From: Terramyces sp. JEL0728
Lineage: Eukaryota; Chytridiomycota; Chytridiomycetes; Rhizophydiales; Terramycetaceae
DNA: 64,000 bases
Assembly: GCA_027603945.1 (NCBI GenBank)
Contig: JADIIU010000015.1
Span: 62,001 to 126,000, forward strand
Direction of reading: 5' to 3'
The notes beneath the pieces were generated by a model. It did no database searches and was not told where the DNA came from. It worked only from the letters and a program-made list of their open reading frames with translations. The translations under genes and the position numbers were made by a program. This document shows, in pieces, positions 31,203 through 43,050 of the stretch (its first letter is position 1; every line of letters starts with the position of its first letter).

Positions 31203-34200
31203 ATGTACGGAGATAGCGACACCTCTTCGTCAATAGAAATAGATTATATTGTAGCACAAACAACGACTACAGCGAAATTAGAAACATTTCAACCTTACCC
31301 AAATACTGTTTATTCACCGATTACTGTTTCGAATATACCAACTTCTAGTTTTGGACCAAGTAGTGTGGAAACACCACCCCAATCAACCGTTAGCACCAGT
31401 ACCGTTGCGAATGTGACTGTTACAAAAAGCGTCGATTCCACCCGCCAATCGGCCACAAGCACTTCAACTTCAACTGATGCACCAATACTTCAATCATCCA
31501 CGCCAATTGGATCAATTATGCTGGCAGTTTGTATTCCAATTGCATTGATATTGATTGCGGTTGTAGGATTTGTTTACAAGAGGAAAAAGTCGGGGGATCA
31601 AGATAAAGCAAGCTTGCCAAGGGAAGGAGGATATCCTGGAGATAACAATGCAGCAATTCCACCAATTGTTCCCGTTGATTGGGATAACATGTCAACTAGA
31701 TCTTCAAATATTTCCAATTCTGTGATAATATCAAAGCAAGGGAGTGTTTCTTCGTTACCAAATAGTGAAATTTACACTGATGAGAATTTACCTGCGAAAA
31801 GTTTACATCAGAGCAGCTATCCGCTGTTATCTCCAGAAAATTCATTAACTAGATCGGCAACATTGAACTCGCTTCCAGTTGTTCCAACGAATCTACAGGA
31901 GGACATTACACGATCTAGTGAAAAACTTCAAACTCCAGTTATCATCCCCTCTGCTATCAGTTTGGCGAAGCAAGTTCCTAAAACCCCAAATAATACACCA
32001 GTGGAAGGTGGGACATTTGAACTTCCTGTGCTTGACCTTTCGTCGAAATTGCAAACCTGGTCTGATTCTGGGGTAAACGTTTCTCCTACTAGCAGTATTT
32101 TATTTTTTACATAGATGTAAAGGGAATATTTCACAAGTCCTTCGCCGCTTCAACTCAGTTACTAAATAGTAGTGCTGCTCCAGTTGCTGTCAATAGGGCA
32201 GAAATTGATGAATCAAGCAAAATTGGTGGCCAAAAATACGAAAGCTTACCGGAATATCCAAGAGTGTCTGTGGATGGCGATGATAATACTGATAGACTGA
32301 AATATACAAATGTAAAGAGCCCTCAAACATCAGAACTTAAAGTTGACCTTTTAATTTCGGATCTGCTATCCAACTTCAAGAGTGAAAGTAAGTTTTTGTT
32401 GACGAAAGCACATACAGAATATTCAGAGGTTAAAGAGAAGGGTGAAATTACACCCGCGTTGGATGAAAAGATCAAATCAGAAGCAGTGTTCCAAAACAAG
32501 ATTGGCGGACGCGATGAACTGAATGTCCTGATTGTTCAAGATGCACAAAGCCTGGAAAACTGTTCTATCAAAAATGGAATTCCAGATGAAGCGCAGTCTC
32601 CCATTAATGAATTTTACCATGCTGTGTTGAAAACATCATCTGATAATCTGAAAGTAGAGAATAATGTTGATTACCTCAACATAAGCAGTGTAGATAGACA
32701 AAGCCAATCTTCCGATTCTATTATTGAAGACTATTATGTGGAAACACCAATGTCAAGCTCAAAAGAAATTGAAATTTTATTGGAAGAATCTCTTGTTGAA
32801 TTCTCAGATGATTGTACCGACCGCTTTCATAGCAAAAGCAACGAAAATTTAGGGGATGGAATTTCAATAGACTTTTCATTAGATTCTCTTTCTCTCAAAG
32901 ATGAAATTGACGATACTCACCAATTTGCTGTCGAACAAGACCTTCTTGCAAATGAACCAGAGTCAGATAATTCTCAGCCAAGTATCCTTGCAGAACGAAA
33001 AGTCGCTGCTATTGAAGCTGGCGCAATGGAAATTTCCAAAGAATTCCCTGAAATCCAAGAATTTGACCAAGTAGATTTGCCAGTCGCTTTGGAATCCGTT
33101 CCGTTCACAGAAGGAGTGGAGAGCACGATAGAACAAGCAGCGGATGGCTTGAATGGAATGATCCCAGAAAAAAAGCTAGTCCACGATAGTCAAGATATAC
33201 CACCGAAAGACACGGAAATTGATGAATATTCCATCAAAGGAGACGATTTACCATTGCTCAATCACGATTTTCAAGACCCACAGTTGTACAACGACAATGG
33301 CCATATTTCTGCTATGGTTGAATTAGACTCTCCTCACGAGCTTACCATAGATCTGCCCAAGGTAGATATCACCGAGATAAACCAGAAAGATACCGTGTCT
33401 GACGATGGAACTGCTCGTGGAGATAATATTTCATCGATTTCACAGAGATTTGAAACCGAGGAACCTCAAAAGCCAAGTGACATATATGGTCAACATCAAG
33501 TGGACTTGGACATTACAGAACCAATGAACAAGTTGGAAGAAATATATGCCGATATAAAAATTGCGACGGCTGCAACAATTGTGAACAAACAAGTCGAAGA
33601 GTCGGAAAATATTCCTACCGATTCCAAATTGGAGATTTCTCCAAAAACAGTGCCACTTGCTGAAGTTGCATACGAGATACATAGCGATAAAGACACTGCA
33701 ACGATTTTAATCGATGCCGAGCCACTCCTCGAAACTGTTTTCTTGGATAACGCAAATGTAGAATGTGAAGAGGATGAAGATCACCCCCACGTATTGAATG
33801 TGGTTGTCAAAGAACCAGCCATTGCCTATGTCCCCTCCAAAGTTCAGATTTCAGTCATTGAGCATCAACCAGCAATGCTGGCTCCTGGAGAAGAAACAAA
33901 ACTGGTTCATTTGATGTTAGATGAAGAAGATACAATATCAGTAGGTGGGGTGCACGCTCAAAAGGTTTCGTCCCAAGAAGGTATTTCTAAATTGATAATA
34001 GTTCCTGTTATTCAAATTGCAGCCGATTCACCAGAGGCAGACAAATTTGATAAAAATATATCTCAAACCCCATCTCACTATGGAAATTGGACTCTAAATT
34101 TAGAGCACGGCGATCAACTCTCTAGGAGTGAATTTGGAAGTAATTCAATTAGAGACAACAATTTTGCCCCAAAAGTAGCTGGCGAAATCGAAGCTTGGAT

Positions 34201-35920
34201 AGAGGCAAAGTTGAAAGAGCCATTTGAACCAATAGATTCGCCTCCAGAATGTCGATATGGAGATGGAACCACTAGCTTCGTCTCAGCAGATTCAATCAGA
34301 GACTTTACGACTTTTAGCCATACTGCAGATTCAATCTATGACAGAAAAACAATCAAAGTCAAAAAGGGCTTAGCATTGGTCGAAACTCAAGATCCTACTG
34401 TTGAAGCCCAATCGGATATCTATGATGCAGACACTGTCCCGTCTAGCAACAACGATCAGGCTGTAAATTCTGGAGTGGTTGATGGCAATTCTTCTTTTGG
34501 AGTGGATGACGACGCATTCTATTTCCAAACAAAATCTTCCATAAATGTTAGCAGACCCCCAGAAATGACGTTGGAATCAATCTCAGATGCGGATCATCCG
34601 GCTCTTCCCACTCAACAAAACCATAGCACTATCCACCAAGCTGCAGTACCTATTAGTAATGTGGAAAAGAATTTTGTCACTCCTGACAGTGAATTAGAAA
34701 TGGCTGTTCCAAACGACTATTCCGCTGCAAGCGGTTACATTTCCAACGAACACGAGAAAGCTTCTGCAACTTTCGAAATAATACCTCAGAACACATACTC
34801 TGCATTGGCATATCCAGATAATAGCGTGAATGCGGTTGAATATTTAGAAAACAGTGGAATAGATAACCCTCTATCAACTCCAGATATTGCAGACTTAGTG
34901 ACTGATGGTCAGCTACCACTTATTGAAAATCCAACCAATAAATTTGAAACCGGCTCCGTTGCAGTAGTTGGCGCAGAATCACTTGAATACTCTAGCACTA
35001 CTCCAATTAGTCAGATTGGCAGCGTGGAGAACGAAGAATCTGTGGGGACACCGAAAATTGTACTTGAAGATTTTTGTCAGGTAAATATTGATCAATCTGT
35101 TCGTGAAGGTCCTAAACAAAAGTCTCCAGCGGAAATACAGATCCAGTTAGAGACAAATGACCAAATTGATACCAAATCCAAAATAGATCTTGGAAATCCC
35201 ACTGAATTTGCAACAAACAATGCTGAAGTAGAAGAGCTTAACGCACAAGAGTTTGTTGAAAAGGAAACTCTGCCAAAACATCCACCTCTAATGGAAACTG
35301 CCATTGACTTTACGCAGGAGAGGCAAATAGCTGACAATACACCACTGAAGCGCTATTCAAGCTACGAATCATTCTATACTGCCAACGACACGTTTTTGTC
35401 TGACAGCCAGTCTTTCTATACCAGCAGAGAACTCCAATCCGACTCGATGAGTTTTTATTCAGCAAGAAACTCTGGAAGTTTGTCTATCACAAGTGACGGG
35501 TTGAGCTTTTACAGTGCACAAGGTTCGTCCGAAACATCAAATAGAAATAGCCGACAAGTTGGCTTGAACAGAATAGCAAGAGATGCTAGAGCTCCACGAT
35601 TTTCCAGAGATGTTTCTTCGCTGCGATCGTTTTCGTCATTCGACTCGATTAAAAGAAACCACAAAAATTTGATCCGCCAATCAATCACCCCTAGCGAAGC
35701 ATCAGAAGATAGAAGCCGATTATCATTCATTTCACTGTCCGCAGATGAAACCAATATAGCCATACCAAAGGAGTTGGAATATCGAGATGATTTGTCGGAA
35801 ATATCCTTAACATCACAGCAATCCAAAGCAACAACAAAGTCATTTGATATGAATCAAATGGCCAATGGCATGCTTGCTGGTTTCATCTCAAAGATTTTAA
35901 AGAATCCCTTTGATATGTAG
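31203..35920 (+). CDS. Large single-pass membrane protein with mucin-like ectodomain and acidic tail
   Basis: 1,565 residues, one 20-nt intron (32095-32114). Residues 1-100 are Ser/Thr/Pro-rich, probably O-glycosylated and outside the cell; there is no classical signal peptide. One transmembrane helix lies at about 102-125 (IGSIMLAVCIPIALILIAVVGFVY), followed by a stop-transfer KRKK. The 1,400-residue cytoplasmic tail is acidic and low in complexity. Near the C-terminus, motifs of the type SFYTA, SFYTS, SFYSA recur four to five times (about 35360-35530), then a basic Arg/Ser segment. The layout recalls Mid2/Msb2-type surface sensors of fungi, but without sequence identity I can state. Orthology unknown. 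Confidence 0.8.
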
Positions 35921-35980
35921 AAATAAAGCTTTTTAATCATTTTGACATAACGCGAAAATATTAGTTTTCATTTTGGCGAC

Positions 35981-38714
35981 ATGTTAAAGTTATTTGCCAA
36001 ATTGCTTTTGGTTGAATTAACAGCCGCGTTGAACTATTCGGAGCTGACCGACTTGTGGCAAACATTACCAAACACCTACACTTTGTTTGAGGACAGCAAA
36101 TTTCAATATACATTTAAATGGAACGTAACGAATGTGGGATCCGCAGATGAACAGATATATGGAGCATTAACGCTTGTATCTACGGTTCCAAACTACCTGG
36201 ACTATTCGTGGATTGGGCTAGGGTTCGCCGAGACTATGAGGCAGGCGCAATCTATAGTTTGCCACAACTATAACGGAACTGTAGTCTTTCATCAGCATAC
36301 TGGACAACCAACTTATCTGGCGCCGGTACTTGAATATTAATGTAGTACTTGGATGTTCCAAACACCAACCCTCTTGTTGGCATTGCAGGATATGTTGATT
36401 CTGCAACTCACGCGTGTGTTTTTAAGCGTCCAACTCATCCAGCCAACACTTATTACAGGGCTATTGATGTTGTGAATACAATTCCAATGATATGGGCATT
36501 CAGACCGAAAAATCCAGATCTGAATTATCGTGGAACACATTTCAAAATGCATGAAATTAATCACATGGGCAGTTTAAGATCTCAATTAAATGCGGGGCAG
36601 ATAATTCAATCTCCAATTCGAAGTAACACAGTAGCGAAAATCCATGGACTTGGGCTGGGAGTTGTATGGTTTGGAATATTTCCTGCAGGAGTCTATGTTG
36701 CTCGATATTGCAAATCACAACCGTGGTGGCTTGTTTTCAAAGTCAGGAACCAAGTATTTGGTGTAGTGGCAGCAATAGTTTTAATACTAATCAATGTGGT
36801 GTACATGTCACAAATTACGTATCCGATCCATCAAATATTTGGATTCTGTATTTTAGGATTGCTAGGGATGCAGGCCATGATAGGCTGGACTACATTTTTT
36901 GGCTTTTCCTTGGCAAGGATTGCAAAGTATCTTAAAGTCTGGAAGATATTCCATAGATCAACCGGAATCATTGTAATGTTGGCTGGCTGGATTCAAATTG
37001 GTATCCCTAATTAATTTAGCCATGGGTATAAATATTATCTATCCGTTTATTGAGCCAAACGACAGCTCTCCGTGGATTGCGTACATAGTTATTTGCGCAT
37101 TCTGGCTAGCTGTATTTATAATAACCGAAATTTACTACCAATTTAAAATTTCCAACGAATCATATATTCCCACCTTGACCAAAGCCAACAAGATTTCAAT
37201 AACTCAAGATCCACAGATTGTCAAAACATCTTCTATCAAGGGAATCAAATCTAAAAAAGAGAAAAACAATGACAATTCTCTTGCAAAATATACTTGGGAG
37301 TCTTTGGGAAACGCGATCCTGGAAGGGTATTTGTTAACTTACTTAGGAAACTGTTGGTAGTTGCAAATGGCAAATACGTGATCGATATTTCGAAATGGAT
37401 AAATTCACATCCTGGAGGTCAAATTATATTGCAAACCGTTGCTGGTACTGACATTTCTTCAGACTACTATTTAGAGTCGGGGTTCGATGCCGAAAACTTT
37501 ATTCCAAAAAAGCTGGTTCCTTCAAGGAAGCTGGAAAGAACTCCTTCGCAGACAAATATGAATAAAAGCTTTGATGGGATTAATTTGGATGAGGAAATGA
37601 AGGCTTCATCCAACTTTTCAAAGAAAGAGTGGAAATTAATTCAGGCAGCAAGAAAAACGCATGTTCATTCAAAATTAGCGATTCAAAGACTTTCTCAGCT
37701 TACAGTCGGAGAAATTTCCACTGCCTCCAAAGAAAGAGTTTTTGACCCGTACGAATTCAGAAGGTATGCTCTTACAGAAATTGAAACGCTCAAAGAAGAC
37801 CCAGAAGCTGTTTCAATATTCAAGTTTTGTTTGCTGTATCCGTACGACACCAGAGTGAGCGAGCCGACTATTTTCTTGCCTGGACAACACATTGAAATTT
37901 TGATCAAGGTTGGTGGAGAATGGGTACTCCGCAGGTACACTCCAACAGCCGGAAACTTGACGTCAGTGGAATTGGTAATTAAAAAGGCACCTTACGGAAA
38001 GATGACGAGTGCGCTATTTTCCGCATTTCCAGGAGAAGGGCAGTTCCGAATCAGAGGGCCGTTTGGAATTCCGTTCTTCAGGGATATACCTATGCCTCCA
38101 AAAGAAAACAAGTTCAACGACCCTCCTGCAAAAATCAACTACGGGGTCGACCACGTAATATTTATTGCAGGCGGCAGCGGTATAACTCCATTTATTCAAC
38201 TAATCAACCAAGCTTTGCTGCCAATCGATGTTCCAATAGATGTACCAAATTTCTAAACTAGATTACTGAAAAATACACTCCCCAGAAATCCGATGAGTTG
38301 AAGGTAAATCCAGGCGACAATGTTCATGTAAAGTACCATTACTTGGACGGATGGTGCTTTGGTATGAATTTGACAACAAACAAGGCTGGAACATTCCCAG
38401 TTCGTTGTACCAAACCCCGCCAATCAACAAAAATCAATTTGTTGGCTGTGTGTGCAAGTCCAAACGATTATATCGGCGTTGATTTGGTGGAGGGTGCTAA
38501 AATTGGATTTCCAGATTACCTCAAAGTGTTCCAGTTTAACAAAAACACGGTTACTGATATTCCTAAAGCTTTGTCTTTGCAGAATTTTGCCAATCAGTCA
38601 AAAAGAGTTATCATATGTGGCCCACCAGAGATGTGCTCTGCAGTGTCTGATGTTTTGCAATCCAATCAGGCTGCAATCGGGCTTGATTGGCAAAATGTTT
38701 CAATTCTTGAATAA
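35981..38714 (+). CDS. DOMON - cytochrome b561 - cytochrome b5 - flavin reductase fusion with SH3-like insert
   Basis: 884 residues in five exons; introns 36326-36345, 37001-37019, 37327-37346 and 38242-38261. A signal peptide (residues 1-17) is followed by a DOMON heme/sugar fold, then b561-type membrane helices with spaced His (KIHGLG, YPIHQIFG, IFHRSTG), a cytochrome b5 domain (HPGG at 37408-37419), and a ferredoxin reductase-type module with RRYTP (FAD), GGSGITP and CGPPEM (NADH). Between GGSGITP and the next strand there is an SH3-like segment (YTPQKSDEL, GDNVHV, DGWCFGMN, GTFP). It probably moves electrons from cytosolic NADH across a membrane to an outside acceptor such as ferric iron or extracellular quinones. 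The acceptor is inferred. Confidence 0.9.
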
Positions 38715-38734
38715 TTATTAATTCTAAAAAAGGT

Positions 38735-40741
38735 TTATTGGTTAATTTCTGCATACATTGCGTCTATTTGTGCTTGATATTTGAGTTTACCTTCGTGTCT
38801 CTTGAATTTGAACGTTGGAGACAAGAGACCATTTTCGGCGCTGAATACTTCACTATCTAAATGTACAGCTTTGATACTTTCGAAGCCTTGTAGACCATTA
38901 GCACGACCATATGCAGACAATTCCTTGCAAATGGATTTTGCAACAGCCTTGTTGGCAACTAGCTCTTCAAATGTGCCTTGAATACCCAAAGTTTGTGCGT
39001 GGTCTGCAATAGCCCTTTCCTCTGGGACAACGATAGCAACTAAGGTTGATTGAAGAGAGTCGCCGTATACGAAACACTGCGCAACAATCTCGTGGTTTCC
39101 GTACACAGTTTCAATCTTGTCAGGAGCGATATATTCACCTTGGGCCAATTTAAAGATATTTTTGACCCTGTCAATAATAACTAATCTTCCTTGTTCGTCC
39201 CATTGGCCAATATCTCCGGAAAGCAACCATCCGTCTTCGGTAAGCGCTTCAGCAGTCTTTTCGGGACTCTTGTAGTAGCCTTTGAAAACACTAGGTCCTT
39301 TGATACAGATTTCACCTCTTGGGAACGGCTTGTCTTGGGAAGTGTAGTTCATTTCAGGCACATCGCGTAAACGGACAGCACAGACCGGCAAAGGAACGCC
39401 AATGTGGCCAGATGAGGTGTCGATCCCAAGAGTAGTTGTAGCACTAGCAGCATTTTCAGTTTGGCCATACCCTTGCACTAAAACAGCGCCGAAAGCACAT
39501 TGCAAAAATTCAACAACTTCCGAAGAAATTGGTGCGGCACCAGTAATCATCAAGTTCACTCTTCCACCTAATTTGGATTTAATTTCTATGGTTAAATTTT
39601 AAATACTGTCAAAGACCAACTTGTCCCAAATATTGTGAGTGAAGATTCCTTTGGCCAAGTTCTTTTTCTTGGTTGACAAAGCAGTCTTGAAGAGAACGCT
39701 CTTGACTGGCCCGGAAGCCTTAACTCCAGCCATAACTTTGTCATAAATCTTGTTGTATAAACGAGGTACAGAAACGAAAATTGTTGGTTTGAGAACTTCG
39801 ACATCGTCCAAAAGTTTGGCAGTATCTCCTTGGTAGAAACCAACAGAGGCACCAACATAAATCAACGTGGTGATAACAACCCTTTCAAAGATGTGGGCAA
39901 GTGGCAAGTATGAGATGTGCAAATCGCCAGTGTGGAACTTTCTAACGTGGTTGCTTTTGTTCATTTCAAGATATCCGGTCAAGAAAGACAAGATGTTTCC
40001 GTGTGACAGTAATACACCTTTTGGTAATCCAGTAGTTCCTGAAGTGAAGCAAATAGTAGCAATATCTTCAGTACCTACAACAGCTTTTTCAGCTGGGTTT
40101 TCAGCTCCAAGTTTTTCAAGTTCTACAAGAGTAAGGACACTCAAGTTGGCGGCTTTTGCTTTTTCCAGGAATGCATCGTTTACGGAATCCATAATGATAA
40201 TGTGCTTCAAATGAGGTAATTTTGAAGAAATTTCAACCAACTTTTGGGCCTTGTCCAAAGTAGCAGCAACCAAAGGAGTTTCAGTGACGTTCAAGATGTA
40301 ATCCAATGCTTCAGCTCCGAGAGTGTCGTATAATGGCACAGTAACTAATCCGTACACAAAGCATGCTTGTTCTGCAATAATCCATTCAGCTCTATTGACA
40401 GAGAATAAGCCGACATTTTGGTTTTGCTTGAGACCAAGTTTAACCAAGCCAGCTCCAGCATTGACGACTCTGGACAATACATCTTCGTAGGATACCCATT
40501 CGTAATCACCAGCTTTTCCATCAACCATCTTTCTGGTTCCCATAAAGTTTCCTTTCCCTATAATTACTATAGAATTACCAGCACGCTCGACCCCTTTCAA
40601 CAGATTTTGATGAAGGTTGTGGATTCCTTCTGGATGCCCAACAATTTGGGATGTGGTAGAGTATACTCTGCGTGGAACCCCATGGCCTGGAAGCACAGGG
40701 AATGAATCGTCTTCGATCGTATATTTTACTTTTGGGGCCAT
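38735..40741 (-). CDS. Long-chain acyl-CoA synthetase
   Basis: 661 residues, one 21-nt intron (39586-39606) with an in-frame stop. Activates long-chain fatty acids with ATP and CoA. Seen: AMP-binding loop TSGTTGLPKG, YLPLAHIFER, the VSVPRLYNKIYDKV helix, MITGAAPISSEVVEFL, QGYGQTENAA, and the hinge/adenylate motif LSGDIGQWDEQGRLVIIDR with KLAQGEYI. The N-terminus lacks a membrane anchor, unlike many ACSL proteins. Its stop TAA overlaps AATAAA (38734-38739 on the minus strand) and is 20 bp from the convergent reductase stop. Confidence 0.95.
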
Positions 40742-41484
40742 TTGTGGATAGGATTGGTGCCGCCTTTTATAAATTCGATCGTTTCACCAGCTGAAAAAGG
40801 CATGTGACAATTAAGGTTGCACAACATCTCAACCACAAAAAGCCACCGGTAAAACAGAATTTAAAAATGGTAGGATATTCTAAATAATATCAAGAATAAT
40901 TTTGGTTTCTAGTTTCTTTTTTTCTGTTTATTTGTCAATTCATTCAATGGGTTTGGTGATTGGATTTACCGCACTTCTCAAAAAGGAAGCTCTGTGCTAC
41001 GAGAGCAAAATAGGTCCCCAGCGAATCGCAGATTAAATGCGAATGTCAATGCTTAATATTGCCTTGTTTTAATGTAAAAAAGTGTTTGTTGGCAATCCAG
41101 CAATCAGGAAACCCGATGGCAGCCAGCGTATAGCAAAAGTAGCAAATTGACTTGGCGCTGAGTTCCCCTACCGGCCGGCTAAACATTCTGCGAAAGACCA
41201 CAAAACGACCACTTATTCACTGCTCATAATTGATTTTCCACCATGGCCGTACAGGTTTGAAACTAATTCTGGTGAGACCTTTTATCCTGCAACCTAATAA
41301 TATCTTTTTTAAATTGAGATTTAATTTTGCTTGGCAGTTCTGGTTCGTTTGTGCCTAATCTGGAAGTCTGCACATAATTATGAACAGAAACCGGTGTCTT
41401 GCTAAAGCTACTATAGAGGATGTAAATAAGGAAGATCTAATATTAAATTTTGGTGTTTATTTTTGTCGCGCTTCTTGAAATTGG
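40742..41484. other. 743-bp region without a firm gene
   Basis: The largest stretch in the window without a recognised gene. At 40867 an ATG is followed at once by GTAGG and preceded by a T/A-rich leader very like those of eS25 and eL42. Removing a 43-nt intron (40870-40912) opens 48 codons to 41056 (a hydrophobic start, then Arg/Asn-rich), which I do not recognise. A second ATG-GCC-GTA-CAG-GT at 41243 resembles a tiny first exon. It could hold a non-coding RNA or a long 5' UTR of CDH1. Confidence 0.35.
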
Positions 41485-43020
41485 ATGGATCAGTGCAGCT
41501 CAAAAAGATTAAACGAATCTTACGACGATGATTATCTGGATAAACGAATAAAGTTTGACGAAAAATTAGTAAATCGTAAGTATAGCTTAATTTAGAAACT
41601 CCCAGAAAGAAATTATCGGACAGGTATTCAGCGCTAATACAGATTTATTCCAACTCCAGATCCAGAGATAATCGCAAAGTATCATTACATCTCCGGTGTA
41701 GACAAGACGCCTACAAAATGCAGGGTAAAGAATCATCCAGACAGCGATCAGTCCAAGAAAGGCAAGTGAAAATTGACGCAGATGAATATAGATATACAAC
41801 GTACAAGGAAGTGATTGTCAACGAAACCTTACCGTCCGCATCAACCCTATCTGACGATGAACACACTCCAAAATCTCTCTTTTCATATACAGATTTCGGC
41901 ACTCCGACGCCAAAAAGAACTGTACATTTGTCATTTTCATCGTCGCAGCTAAAACTATCCAGTCAAAAAGCCCTGCAGACACCAAAAAAAATGACCAGGT
42001 TTATATCAAAGACACCGTATAAAGTGTTGGACGCTCCGGAACTGCAGGACGATTTTTACCTGAATTTGGTTGATTGGTCCAGCAACAATATGCTCGGAGT
42101 CGGATTAGGCACTTGCGTTTACCTCTGGAGCGCAAGTACAAGCAAAGTCGTCAAACTCTGCGACCTTGGACCATACGATTCCATAACATCGGTGAATTGG
42201 ATTCAAAGGGTCTGTGTTATTAATCCAGGGTTCGCATATCGCAGTTGGGACAAATAGAGGGTTAATACAGCTATGGGATGTAGTAAAGATGAAGAAAATT
42301 AGACAGTTTAACGGACACAAAGCTAGAGTTGGTAAGCAGCAACTAATAAGGATCCCTAGCGTGGAACTCTAATATTTTGTCATCTGGGAGTAGAGATCGA
42401 GCTATTTTCCATCGGGATGTCAGGGATTCAAAAGACTATATTTCAGTCCTAAATGGACATAGACAAGAGGTATGCGGTCTGAAATGGAGTCCCGAAAGCA
42501 GCCAACTGGCGTCAGGCGGGAACGACAACAAACTATTTATCTGGGATATTAGAAACTCTTCTCCCATATTAACATTTAGCCAGCATATCGCAGCCGTTAA
42601 AGCTATCGCTTGGTCTCCTCACACAGTAACACCAAATTAATCTAGCATGGGTTATTAGCTTCCGGCGGTGGTACAGCAGATAGAAACATCAAATTCTGGA
42701 ACACATCAACTGGAACTCTAATAAACTCTTGCGATACAGGATCACAAGTCTGCAACTTGGCATGGTCAAAGAACTCTCAAGAATTAGTCAGCACACATGG
42801 ATACAGCCAAAACCAAATCAACGTTTGGAAATATTCAACAATGACGCAGATTGCAACACTGACAGGACATACTTATAGAGTCCTGTACCTTGCAATGTCT
42901 CCAGATGGACAAAATATAGTTACTGGGGCTGGAGATGAAACTCTACGGTTTTGGCAAGTGTTCAACAAGTCAAAACAAAGAAATAGTGATCATGATGATT
43001 ACAAAATTACTATTCGATAA
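41485..43020 (+). CDS. FZR1: APC/C activator CDH1/FZR1
   Basis: 471 residues in seven exons; introns 41576-41595, 41624-41642, 41679-41701 (23 nt), 42210-42228, 42332-42350 and 42626-42645. N-terminal C-box-like region (DRFIP), then [21 protein letters not shown] and seven WD40 blades, including [55 protein letters not shown] and [13 protein letters not shown]. The C-terminal IR tail that docks on APC3 is intact. [10 protein letters not shown] and the blade order fit FZR1/CDH1 better than CDC20. It targets mitotic cyclins to the anaphase-promoting complex at mitotic exit and G1. Confidence 0.95.
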
Positions 43021-43050
43021 TAATTTATTTTAAACTAATAGAATTTTATA

